From the IMG/VR virus record IMGVR_UViG_3300009130_000095, positions 1-30,554 of that record: a stretch of DNA of 30,554 nucleotides, one strand, 5' to 3'. Below are positions 9,165 to 16,243 of the stretch, one piece after another (positions within the stretch are counted from its first letter, which is position 1; each line of letters begins with the position of its first letter). Source of the DNA: a virus. The position numbers and the translations under genes are program-made. A model generated the notes under the pieces. It was not told where the DNA came from. It searched no databases and was given only the letters and a program-made list of their open reading frames with translations.

Positions 9165-10388
9165 ATGCTATTTCAAACCTTAGATGACAAGGAAGAATGT
9201 GTAGGTATTTATGCCGACAACAGTTTGATATTTGATGCCGATCAATTCCCCTCCACTCTTTCTAAAACATGGTCATATGCCCCTCATTTGCGCAAGTATG
9301 AGGATATCGAGTATGCGCAAATTTATTTAGAGGGGAGCCCATTGAAGGAGGTGTTACCCGAATACCTAAGAGATGATTGGGAGGATGTGAGTGCTCGACT
9401 TCGAGCTTTCAGGAGATCTCTTGCCATTGCTCAAGTTGATTTGAGTGAAACATGTTTTTATGATCTGGTGCCTTCCCGATTTTTAGTGGAACTGTGTGAA
9501 GTAAAAAACCACATTACAGAATATATTTTTCAAAACATAGCCCAACCATCCAGATATGCTTTTTATAAAAAGATGAGTATGTTGCTGGGTGACCTCTCTC
9601 ACCAGGGGGTGCGGCTGGACAAGCGTAAGATTTCGTCCTATGGTGTCACTCCCAAATATCAGAACCAGTGCAAGCGCCTGCTGGACGGTCCCTCTACGGT
9701 TAGTTACAATCTGTTTGGGACGAAGACAGGGCGACTCACGACAACGAAGGGGTCTTTCCCTATCCTTACCCTCAATAAGGTTTTTCGGGATGCTATCTTG
9801 CCCCATCATGACTGCTTCGTTGAGTTAGATTTTAATGGAGCCGAAATCCGCACGCTCTTGGGACTCCTCAAACGTCCGCAGCCCGAGGAAGATGTTCATC
9901 AATTTCATTTAGATACTGTTTTCCCGAAGGGTACCACACGAGACGAAGCTAAAACTATATTTTTTGCGTGGCTTTATGGTTCGCGAACGGCAGCCGACCC
10001 GCAAGTGATGAAACATTTAGAGGATTATTATAATAAAGAGGAACTCCTGGGGCAATATTGGGATGGGGAATATGTGCGTACTCCTTATCACAAGGTCATC
10101 AAGAATACATCCGAGCACCATGCTTTGAACTATTTGGTCCAATCGACCGCCGCCGACCTTGCCCTCCTTCAGTTTCTTAAAATTGAAGAACTTCTGCGCA
10201 CCCAAGGTACGGGGTCGCGGATTGCATTTTTGATTCACGATGCGGTGGTTTTGGATTTTAAAAATGCCGACCGCCACCTACTTAATTCCATAGTCACGCT
10301 TATGTCGTCTACACGTTTTGGACCGTTTAAGGTTAACATTACGGAGGGGCGAACATTGGGGCACATGAAGGATATGCAATATGGATAA
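9165..10388 (+). CDS. Compact family A DNA polymerase
   Basis: A 407-aa protein with the family A (Pol I) polymerase motifs in order: TKTGRL (residues 186-191), motif A FVELDFNGAEIR with catalytic D222, E227 and R229, motif B R259-x3-K263 followed by FFAWLYG (266-272), the NYLVQSTAAD block (322-331), and motif C IHDAVVLDF with D359. It is far shorter than Pol I (928 aa) or T7 polymerase (704 aa). There is no recognisable 3'-5' or 5'-3' exonuclease domain in the 180 residues before TKTGRL, and the A-B spacing (about 37 residues) is below that of Pol I. Motif C reads HDA instead of the usual HDE. The catalytic Asp pair and the binding Lys are present, so activity is plausible. It lies at the end of the tail module, away from the main replication genes and from dnaE, and overlaps the next gene by 8 nt. 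A repair or gap-filling role is an inference. Confidence 0.85.
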   Translation: MLFQTLDDKEECVGIYADNSLIFDADQFPSTLSKTWSYAPHLRKYEDIEYAQIYLEGSPLKEVLPEYLRDDWEDVSARLRAFRRSLAIAQVDLSETCFYDLVPSRFLVELCEVKNHITEYIFQNIAQPSRYAFYKKMSMLLGDLSHQGVRLDKRKISSYGVTPKYQNQCKRLLDGPSTVSYNLFGTKTGRLTTTKGSFPILTLNKVFRDAILPHHDCFVELDFNGAEIRTLLGLLKRPQPEEDVHQFHLDTVFPKGTTRDEAKTIFFAWLYGSRTAADPQVMKHLEDYYNKEELLGQYWDGEYVRTPYHKVIKNTSEHHALNYLVQSTAADLALLQFLKIEELLRTQGTGSRIAFLIHDAVVLDFKNADRHLLNSIVTLMSSTRFGPFKVNITEGRTLGHMKDMQYG

Positions 10389-11235
10389 GGTTATAGGTAT
10401 AGGGGAAACGGGCTGCCGCCTCGCGGATGAATTATCAGAGCATCCAGAATACCGAATCTATAAAATAAGAACGGGAGCCAAGGAGCGTGGTACCCTGAGT
10501 ATTGATACCCATGGGGACATGGAAGAGTACGAGAAAAATTTTGATGCTGAAGAGGCATACATCTATCTTCGCTCGATTAAAAAAGATGATGATGTATTGG
10601 TGGTTGTGGGCGGCGGAGCCCCCATCAATGGGATTTTGCTGCGCCTCTTGGAGAGCATCCACCATGCTAATTTAAATGTTTTATATGTGTGTCCTGATCG
10701 CACCATGACCTCTCAGGTGGAGCGTCGCGACGACAAAATCGCCTTTAATGTATTGCAAGAATATGCCCGGAGCGGCATCCTTGCGCAGTTATTGTTGGTA
10801 GACAAGCCCACCGTAGAGAAGTATGTAGGAGAGGTATCCATCCATGACTATGAACAAAGTATAGCACATCTCATATCCTATGGCTTTGCCATGGTTAACT
10901 ATTATAACCATACCGACCCTATATTGGGAACCTCTCGCGACACCACCCCGTGGTCACGGATTACTTCTTTTGGACTGTCGTCGTTGGAAGAAGATAACAC
11001 TGATGTTAAATTGTTTTTTCCCCTGAAGGATCCCAATTCCTATCATTTTTTCTATGGGGTCCCGGCGGAGATGCTGGCCTCGGACGGATCCTTGATGCAA
11101 AAGATTAAATCCCATGTAAAGTGTTATAAAACCGACGCAGCTTCAGCAAGTTTTTCCGTCCATGAAACAACTTTCGAAAACCTTATGGTACTTTGTACGG
11201 GTTATAGCGATAAAATTCAGCCTTTTGTAACGTAG
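10381..11235 (+). CDS. Divergent tubulin/FtsZ-fold protein
   Basis: A 284-aa protein whose layout follows the FtsZ/tubulin fold. It has an N-terminal strand and loop (KVIGIGETGCRLADEL, residues 3-17, compare FtsZ GxGGxGxNxV), then a strand ending in VVVGGGAPINGILLRLLE (74-91, at the place of the GGGTGTG signature loop). Next come NVLYVCPDRT (99-108, compare the VVTKPF strand), ERRDDKIAFNVLQEYARSG (114-132), QLLLVDKPTVEKYVG (136-150, compare the IPNDKLLKV segment) and a long helix to about 175. A C-terminal domain with strands at 209-214 and 267-274 completes it. The signature loop keeps only GGG and a later Gly, and no clear NxDxxD catalytic loop is visible near 173-180, so GTP hydrolysis may be lost. 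It overlaps the polymerase gene by 8 nt. The phage tubulins PhuZ and TubZ are possible functional relatives, but the fold assignment is by eye. Confidence 0.5.
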   Translation: MDKVIGIGETGCRLADELSEHPEYRIYKIRTGAKERGTLSIDTHGDMEEYEKNFDAEEAYIYLRSIKKDDDVLVVVGGGAPINGILLRLLESIHHANLNVLYVCPDRTMTSQVERRDDKIAFNVLQEYARSGILAQLLLVDKPTVEKYVGEVSIHDYEQSIAHLISYGFAMVNYYNHTDPILGTSRDTTPWSRITSFGLSSLEEDNTDVKLFFPLKDPNSYHFFYGVPAEMLASDGSLMQKIKSHVKCYKTDAASASFSVHETTFENLMVLCTGYSDKIQPFVT

Positions 11236-11316
11236 TTCTAAACTGCCGAATCTCACTCACTAAACTATTTAGACTATGCAGCCAACGATGTGACTGTACT
11301 AAGCAAGGAGAAGTCT
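11236..11316 (+). promoter_or_regulatory. Intergenic leader with CTAAACTATTTAG hairpin
   Basis: This 81-nt gap holds a small perfect inverted repeat, CTAAA-CTA-TTTAG (11260-11272), whose core AAACTATTTA recurs exactly at 29461-29470, upstream of the acidic protein gene. No sigma70-type -35/-10 pair was found. It may be a phage-specific (for example late) promoter element, or chance. The downstream ribosome binding site AAGGAG is at 11305-11310. Confidence 0.3.
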
Positions 11317-11751
11317 GTGAGTCAACGAAAAGGTTTTTTATTAGCGTCCTTTATTACCACTGAGAGTAGTGATCAAATACAACAAGAAGTTCAGTTTATC
11401 GCGGACAATCTTAATCTCACTGCTCCTTATATTTTCTTGTTGGGGAATGTTGAGGACCCTACTAAAAAAATCCTAACCTATAATGCCCAGACCGAGCGCG
11501 GCCAGAGTTTTAATCCCCGTCTTTACACCCTACGCCTTCATCGCAAAAAGCAGACAAATACTCTTTACACCATCAATGCTCTTAACTTAGCCCTGGCTAA
11601 AGAACATGAGGGCGCAAGCGGTTCACACCTCCGACTGGACTGGGAGGCTTACCGCAATACCATGCTTTTGACGGCGGGAAAAAAACTTCAAGTTTATCCC
11701 ATTGAAGTTCTGAAGATTTTTAAGATTGAGCCCCTTCCCGAGGAAAAATAG
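11317..11751 (+). CDS. Conserved-looking phage protein, function unknown
   Basis: A 144-aa protein. An in-frame GTG at 11290 exists, but GTG 11317 is preferred since AAGGAG (11305-11310) is 6 nt upstream and the sequence then opens with MSQRKGFLLASFITTE. The fold looks alpha/beta: an opening strand, a helix (SSDQIQQEVQFIADNLN), a strand (YIFLLGNVEDPTKKILTYN), a basic strand (LYTLRLHRKKQTNTLYTIN) and a helix ending in YPIEVLKIFKIE. No catalytic motif was recognised. It sits directly before the promoter of the SSB gene, after the tubulin-like gene. The basic HRKK segment could bind nucleic acid, but that is speculation. Confidence 0.6.
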   Translation: MSQRKGFLLASFITTESSDQIQQEVQFIADNLNLTAPYIFLLGNVEDPTKKILTYNAQTERGQSFNPRLYTLRLHRKKQTNTLYTINALNLALAKEHEGASGSHLRLDWEAYRNTMLLTAGKKLQVYPIEVLKIFKIEPLPEEK

Positions 11752-11752
11752 C

Positions 11753-11780
11753 TTTACACCTCCTCTCCATATGGTATAGT
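11753..11780 (+). promoter_or_regulatory. Sigma70-type promoter for the replication operon
   Basis: TTTACA (11753-11758) and TATAGT (11775-11780) are separated by 16 nt and lie 37 nt before the SSB start. The following leader carries an almost ideal Shine-Dalgarno, AAAGGAG (11804-11810), 7 nt before the ATG. This is the best candidate for driving SSB and probably recA. Confidence 0.7.
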
Positions 11781-11817
11781 AGATACACGGTCAACTAACC
11801 AGTAAAGGAGAAATACA

Positions 11818-12588
11818 ATGGGTATTGACTTGAATAAAATGAGGGCGAAGCACGCTGCTCTCACGAACCGAGGCGGAGACTCTTCGGACAACTTTTGGAA
11901 GCCAGAAGAAGGCACTCACCAGGTTCGCTTGGTCTGCCCTCCAAACGGCGATCCTTTCTTTGAGGCGTATTACCACTACGGCATGGGTGCCGAGGGTAAG
12001 ACCACAGTCCTCAGTCCTCGCACGAATGGCGACGCTGATCCCATCGCAGAGTGGGGAACCCGCCTTTGGAATGAAGGCACCGACGGCTCCAAGGAAGCAG
12101 CCAAACGCTTTTGGCCTAAGATGCGAATCTTTGCTCCCGTCGTCGTTCGCGGCGAAGAGGATAAGGGTGTTCGCTGGTGGGGCTTTTCCCGCACCACCTA
12201 CCAGGCTCTACTCGATGTAGTGCTTGACCCCGAGTACGGTGACATTACGGACACCGAAAAGGGAACGGACCTGCGTATTGACTATGGCAAGAAGTCTGGT
12301 CAGCAGTTCCCAACCACGGACGTCCGTCCGATGCGTCGCACCAGCAAGCTCGCCAAGACTGAAGAAGAGGTCAACACTCTTCTGGAGAGCATCAAGGTTG
12401 CCGATGATATTTTTGAGGTAGCCACTTACGAGGATTGCGAGAAGGTGCTCAACGAGACCTTGGGCGATACTGAAGCCACCAATGACGGGGATGAGACCAC
12501 TCGCTACAACAACACCACCACCAAGACCGATAATAACTTGGAAGGTGTCAGTGACATCGAATCAGCGTTCGACGATCTTTTAGCGTAG
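11818..12588 (+). CDS. ssb: Single-stranded DNA-binding protein, T4 gp32-like
   Basis: A 256-aa protein with the layout of T4 gp32-type SSBs. It has a basic N-terminal segment (LNKMRAKHAALTNRGG), a central domain rich in aromatics and basic residues (FWKPEEGTHQVRLVCPP; EAYYHYGM; RWWGFSRTTYQALL), and an acidic C-terminal tail ending SDIESAFDDLLA, the usual site for contacting replication partners. SSBs of this type coat single strands during replication, recombination and repair. T4 gp32 is 301 aa; this is a little shorter. The four cysteine/histidine zinc ligands of gp32 are not obvious here. It has a strong promoter and ribosome binding site, fitting the high expression such proteins need, and lies just before recA. 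The sequence is too divergent for a stronger claim than family level. Confidence 0.75.
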   Translation: MGIDLNKMRAKHAALTNRGGDSSDNFWKPEEGTHQVRLVCPPNGDPFFEAYYHYGMGAEGKTTVLSPRTNGDADPIAEWGTRLWNEGTDGSKEAAKRFWPKMRIFAPVVVRGEEDKGVRWWGFSRTTYQALLDVVLDPEYGDITDTEKGTDLRIDYGKKSGQQFPTTDVRPMRRTSKLAKTEEEVNTLLESIKVADDIFEVATYEDCEKVLNETLGDTEATNDGDETTRYNNTTTKTDNNLEGVSDIESAFDDLLA

Positions 12589-12629
12589 TTGACCGCTAAA
12601 CCCGCAGGGAGGCACGGGGTACAGGTGTC

Positions 12630-12645
12630 TCTCCATTTATGGAGA
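12630..12645 (+). promoter_or_regulatory. Hairpin hiding the recA ribosome binding site
   Basis: TCTCCA (12630-12635) pairs exactly with TGGAGA (12640-12645) around a TTTA loop. The right arm contains GGAG (12641-12644), the Shine-Dalgarno 5 nt before the recA ATG at 12650. Formation of this 6-bp stem would hide the ribosome binding site, so it may control RecA synthesis, for example by temperature, ribosome coupling or SSB binding. Confidence 0.45.
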
Positions 12646-12649
12646 TAAA

Positions 12650-13720
12650 ATGGCAAACAAAGCTGGAAATAGCCTTGTAAGTGATTTGCGCAGCGAATTA
12701 AACAAGGCAGCTAAAGAGAATATTGCATACGATTTGCACGGGGACAACCCGACAGACGTGAAGACTTGGATTCCAACGGGTTCGACTCTTCTTGATTATA
12801 TTATTTCTAACCGCCGAGACGGGGGTATCCCTGTCGGCAAGCTCACCACGATTGCTGGCGAGTCTGCCAGCGGCAAGAGCCTTATCGTCACGCAGATTTT
12901 GGCGAACACACAAAAGATGGGCGGCATCGCTGTGTATATTGACACAGAGAACGCAGCCTCTCCAGACTTCATGGAGCAGTTGGGACTTGACACCAAGAAC
13001 AATTTCTTATATGTTCAGCCTGGCACGATCGAAGAAGTCTTTGAAACGATTGAGCGACTGATTGGCCGCCTCCGTGAGAAGGCACCTGACCGCCTGGTCT
13101 GTATTGTGTGGGACAGCGTTGCGGGCACCCCAGTCAAAGCCGAGGTGGAAGGGGACTATGATCCCAACAGCCGCATCGGTCTGACAGCTAAGGCATTAGC
13201 CAAAGGGATGCGGAAAGTGACGGAAGCTCTGGGCAAAGAACAGATCGCTGTGGTTTTCACTAATCAGTTGAAGACCAACATCGGCGTGATGTTCGGAGAC
13301 AACCGAGTCGAGCCTGGAGGTAAAGCTCTTCCTTATCATGCTTCCACTCGTATCTGGCTGACCCAGCACAAGGGCAAAGCCAACGGTCAAATCCTCAACG
13401 AGAAGAAGCAGGTCATCGGCTTCCACACCAGTGCCAAGACGATGAAGTCTCGCTTCGGACCATCACCAAGGAGTTGTGAGTTTGATGTATTATTTGACCT
13501 TGCTAACGACCGTGTTGGCGTTGATGATGAAGGTTCCTGGCTTAGTGCTATCGCTGGCACGCCTGGCTGTATTCGCAGCGGCGCTTGGTATACTATCAAT
13601 GTTGACGGGGAAGATAAAAAGTTCCAAAGCAAAGACTTCTTAAACCTTCTGGAAGACAAGAAATTCAAAGAAAGAGTTCTTGACATTTTGGAAGATGAGT
13701 GTAGAATAGGTAAGAAGTAA
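12650..13720 (+). CDS. recA: RecA/UvsX-family recombinase
   Basis: A 356-aa RecA-family ATPase that drives homologous pairing and strand exchange. Visible are the Walker A loop GESASGKS (residues 70-77), the catalytic glutamate region YIDTENAA (E100), the Walker B strand VCIVWDSVAG (D155), and FTNQLKTNIGVMFGD followed by EPGGKALPYHAS. That last block matches the RecA L2 DNA-binding loop and its FINQIRxKIGVMFG neighbourhood. Length matches bacterial RecA (about 350 aa), and the L2 region looks closer to RecA than to T4 UvsX. It follows SSB, as recombination-dependent replication would need. The start at ATG 12650 has GGAG 5 nt upstream, within the hairpin listed separately. The assignment is firm. 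Confidence 0.93.
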   Translation: MANKAGNSLVSDLRSELNKAAKENIAYDLHGDNPTDVKTWIPTGSTLLDYIISNRRDGGIPVGKLTTIAGESASGKSLIVTQILANTQKMGGIAVYIDTENAASPDFMEQLGLDTKNNFLYVQPGTIEEVFETIERLIGRLREKAPDRLVCIVWDSVAGTPVKAEVEGDYDPNSRIGLTAKALAKGMRKVTEALGKEQIAVVFTNQLKTNIGVMFGDNRVEPGGKALPYHASTRIWLTQHKGKANGQILNEKKQVIGFHTSAKTMKSRFGPSPRSCEFDVLFDLANDRVGVDDEGSWLSAIAGTPGCIRSGAWYTINVDGEDKKFQSKDFLNLLEDKKFKERVLDILEDECRIGKK

Positions 13721-13739
13721 AACTCTTACCGGAGACCCC

Positions 13740-14696
13740 ATGAAAAGATTGCTTATTATTGATGGACAAAATATGTTCATTCGTAACTATGTCATGTCTC
13801 CCCAACTGGATATCAATGGAAATCCTATTGGGGGATTAACTGGTTTTATGCGCTCCCTTCAGAAAGAAGTACGACGCGCCAAGCCCGACCGAGTTGTTGT
13901 TTGTTGGGAAGGTCCCGGCGGCTCACAGAAACGTCGAGAGAAAAACAAGAACTATAAACTCGGACGGAAGCCTCCACGGCTTAATCGCGAATATGAGTTC
14001 TCCACTCCGGAAGAAGAGCGGGAGAATAAATATGATCAACTCGTGCGCTTGACAGAATATTTAGAACAACTCCCCATTCTTCAGATGTCCCTGGAAAATG
14101 TAGAAGCTGATGACGTCATTGCGTGGCTCTGTCATTCGCAAGAATACGAGGAATGGCAAAAAGTGATCATCTCTAATGATCAAGACTTTTTACAATTATG
14201 TGATGATAAAACTATTTTGCTGCGCCCTGGCAAAAACGAACAGGTTCTCAACAAGAAGAAAGTGTTGGAAGAATACGGGATTCACCCGCGGAATTTTGCT
14301 TTAGCCCGTGCCGTGGTGGGGGACAAATCAGACAATTTAGAAGGGGTTAAGGGATTAGGTTTAAAGACCATGGCAAAAAGATTTCCCTTCCTTTCGGAAA
14401 ACAAAGACTATGGTCTCCAAGATATTATCACGCACGCAAAAAATAATAAAAATAAAATAAAGGCTTATCAAAATGTTGCTGAAAATGAAGAAATTATTGC
14501 TTCAAATTATGAAATCATGCAGCTATATACAAGCACCATATCACCTCAAGGAGTCAACAAACTCAAGTATGCAATTCAGAATGACGGGCTTATTCTCAAT
14601 CGCACCCAAATTAGGACAATGCTCCTCAAAGATGGTATCGGTACTCTTAACATTGATGAACTTATGCTGATGCTTAACTCTCATAAAAAAGTGTGA
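13740..14696 (+). CDS. 5'-3' exonuclease / flap endonuclease (T4 RNase H-like)
   Basis: A 318-aa FEN-family nuclease that removes RNA primers and 5' flaps from lagging strands. The metal-binding acidic residues appear in the right order: D8 in LLIIDGQN, E122/D124/D125 in VEADDVIAW, D147 and D149 in SNDQDFLQL, and D195 and D198 in GDKSDN, followed by the helix-hairpin-helix DNA-binding motif VKGLGLKTMAKRF. Size agrees with T4 RNase H (305 aa) and with free-standing exonuclease domains. It starts 19 nt after recA, with GGAG in between, and precedes the helicase. With a DnaE polymerase that has no own 5' nuclease, this protein would complete Okazaki fragment processing. Confidence 0.9.
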   Translation: MKRLLIIDGQNMFIRNYVMSPQLDINGNPIGGLTGFMRSLQKEVRRAKPDRVVVCWEGPGGSQKRREKNKNYKLGRKPPRLNREYEFSTPEEERENKYDQLVRLTEYLEQLPILQMSLENVEADDVIAWLCHSQEYEEWQKVIISNDQDFLQLCDDKTILLRPGKNEQVLNKKKVLEEYGIHPRNFALARAVVGDKSDNLEGVKGLGLKTMAKRFPFLSENKDYGLQDIITHAKNNKNKIKAYQNVAENEEIIASNYEIMQLYTSTISPQGVNKLKYAIQNDGLILNRTQIRTMLLKDGIGTLNIDELMLMLNSHKKV

Positions 14697-14704
14697 GAGT
14701 GCCC

Positions 14705-14732
14705 TTTATATTTTGGTCAAATGAGTTATAGT
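14705..14732 (+). promoter_or_regulatory. Sigma70-type promoter before the helicase gene
   Basis: TTTATA (14705-14710) and TATAGT (14727-14732) are spaced by 16 nt in the 53-nt gap between the exonuclease and helicase genes. Both the -10 sequence and the spacing equal those of the SSB promoter. The -35 box is weak, so activity may need an activator. Confidence 0.5.
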
Positions 14733-14749
14733 AAGGAATAGGAATACAA

Positions 14750-16243
14750 ATGCCCGAACAACAATACGATACATTCAGTAAGTTCGGAAAGGCGTTCCAA
14801 GAAAAATTAGTGAAGACCATTCTCTTTGATCGCAACTTTGCGAATCAAATGGAGGAAGTTCTTGACACCACGTATTTGGAATTAAAATATCTTCAAGTCT
14901 TTGTCGATTTGATGTTTCAACATAAACAATCATATCCTCACCCCACCTACGAAGCGATGGTTTCAGTGGTGCGTACGCAGACTGAGGACTATTCGGATAG
15001 TATTGTCAAACAAGTTATCGAGTTTATGGCTCGTATCAAAAGCAATGCCATCGGTGACGACGATGAAGAGTATGTCAAGGAGAAGTCGTTAGACTTCTGT
15101 AAGAAGCAAAAGTTAAAAGAAGCCATCCTCAAATCGGTTGACCTGCTCCAGTCTCAGAGTTTTGACCAGATTCAAAAGGTCATCAACGAAGCCATGAATC
15201 TTGGAACAGACAACGACCACGGGCACGACTACCACAAAGACGTCCTTGACCGCTTTGAACTGAAGATGCGCAACCCTGTCTCTACCCACTGGGATGAGAT
15301 TGATATGATTACTAAGGGCGGCCTCGGCAAGAGGGAGCTTGGCGTTGTTGTCGCACCCACCGGTGCCGGGAAGTCTATGGCTCTTGCCCATCTGGGGGCG
15401 ATGGCGGTAGTCAAAGGCAAGACAGTAGTTCACTACACATTGGAACTAGCCGACACGGTTGTGGGACAACGCTACGATTCCTGCATCACAGGTATTGATT
15501 TAAAACACTTGATGACCATGAAGGATTCCATCCTCCAAGTGATTGAGCATATCCCTGGACAATTGATTATCAAAGAGTATCCTACCAAGTCCGCTTCTAC
15601 ACGAACGATCATTGCTCATTTAGAAAAACTAAAACAAAAAGGCATCAACCCCGATATGATTATTGTGGACTATGCTGACCTTTTGAAGCCAACAGCGTCT
15701 GGTTTTAAGACCCAGGAGCTACGCCACAGCCTCGGCAACATCTATGAAGAACTGCGAGGCATCGGACAAGTTTGGGACATTCCAGTATGGACAGCATCCC
15801 AAACCAATCGCAGCGGATTGAACGCCGAGGTCATTACGATGGAATCTATCAGCGAAGCATTTAGCAAGTGCTTTGTGGCTGATTTTATCTGTTCCATCTC
15901 CCGCACGATTGAGGATAAGACCGAGAACAAAGGTCGCATGTTTGTTGCCAAAAACCGCAACGGTATTGACGGCATTGTCTACCCCATGGAGATTGACACA
16001 GCCAAGGTTCATCTCAAGGTTCTCCCTCCCGATGAGTGTTCGACGATCGATGCGGTCGTGATGAAGACCAAACAAGAACAAGATGAACATCTGCGTCAGA
16101 AATACCAGAAGTTCAAACAAGAACGCCGGAACGCAGTCAAAGAAGAAGAGAATAAAAAAAAACAAGTGAATGAACAAAAGAGTTTAAAAGATGAGTTACG
16201 AGAATTAGCGACACACGTAAAACAGGAGCAACAAGCATCATGA
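14750..16243 (+). CDS. dnaB: Replicative DNA helicase, DnaB/gp41 family
   Basis: A 497-aa hexameric-type helicase that unwinds DNA 5'-3' at the fork. The N-terminal 160 residues are helical, as in the DnaB/gp41 primase-contact domain. The RecA-like motor follows: WDEIDMITKGGLGKREL, Walker A APTGAGKS (202-209), the HYTLELA strand typical of DnaB helicases (228-234), Walker B PDMIIVDYADLL (D307), then VWTASQTNR and the MFVAKNRNG arginine-finger strand. A Lys/Glu-rich tail (about 440-497) extends past the motor and may be a contact for other replisome proteins. The gene overlaps the reductase gene by 4 nt (ATGA). No primase was found in this window, and the protein has no primase domain, so primase must lie elsewhere or come from the host. 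Confidence 0.92.
   Translation: MPEQQYDTFSKFGKAFQEKLVKTILFDRNFANQMEEVLDTTYLELKYLQVFVDLMFQHKQSYPHPTYEAMVSVVRTQTEDYSDSIVKQVIEFMARIKSNAIGDDDEEYVKEKSLDFCKKQKLKEAILKSVDLLQSQSFDQIQKVINEAMNLGTDNDHGHDYHKDVLDRFELKMRNPVSTHWDEIDMITKGGLGKRELGVVVAPTGAGKSMALAHLGAMAVVKGKTVVHYTLELADTVVGQRYDSCITGIDLKHLMTMKDSILQVIEHIPGQLIIKEYPTKSASTRTIIAHLEKLKQKGINPDMIIVDYADLLKPTASGFKTQELRHSLGNIYEELRGIGQVWDIPVWTASQTNRSGLNAEVITMESISEAFSKCFVADFICSISRTIEDKTENKGRMFVAKNRNGIDGIVYPMEIDTAKVHLKVLPPDECSTIDAVVMKTKQEQDEHLRQKYQKFKQERRNAVKEEENKKKQVNEQKSLKDELRELATHVKQEQQAS

Noticed and set aside
12589-12616. TTGACC after the SSB stop as a possible recA promoter
   Set aside because: There is no acceptable -10 box at 15-18 nt; the bases at the 16-nt position read GGCACG.
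15719-16177. Open frame on the minus strand opposite the helicase gene
   Set aside because: The helicase frame has clear Walker motifs here; the reverse product is a Phe/Leu-rich shadow of the Lys/Glu-rich helicase tail and has no ribosome binding site of note.
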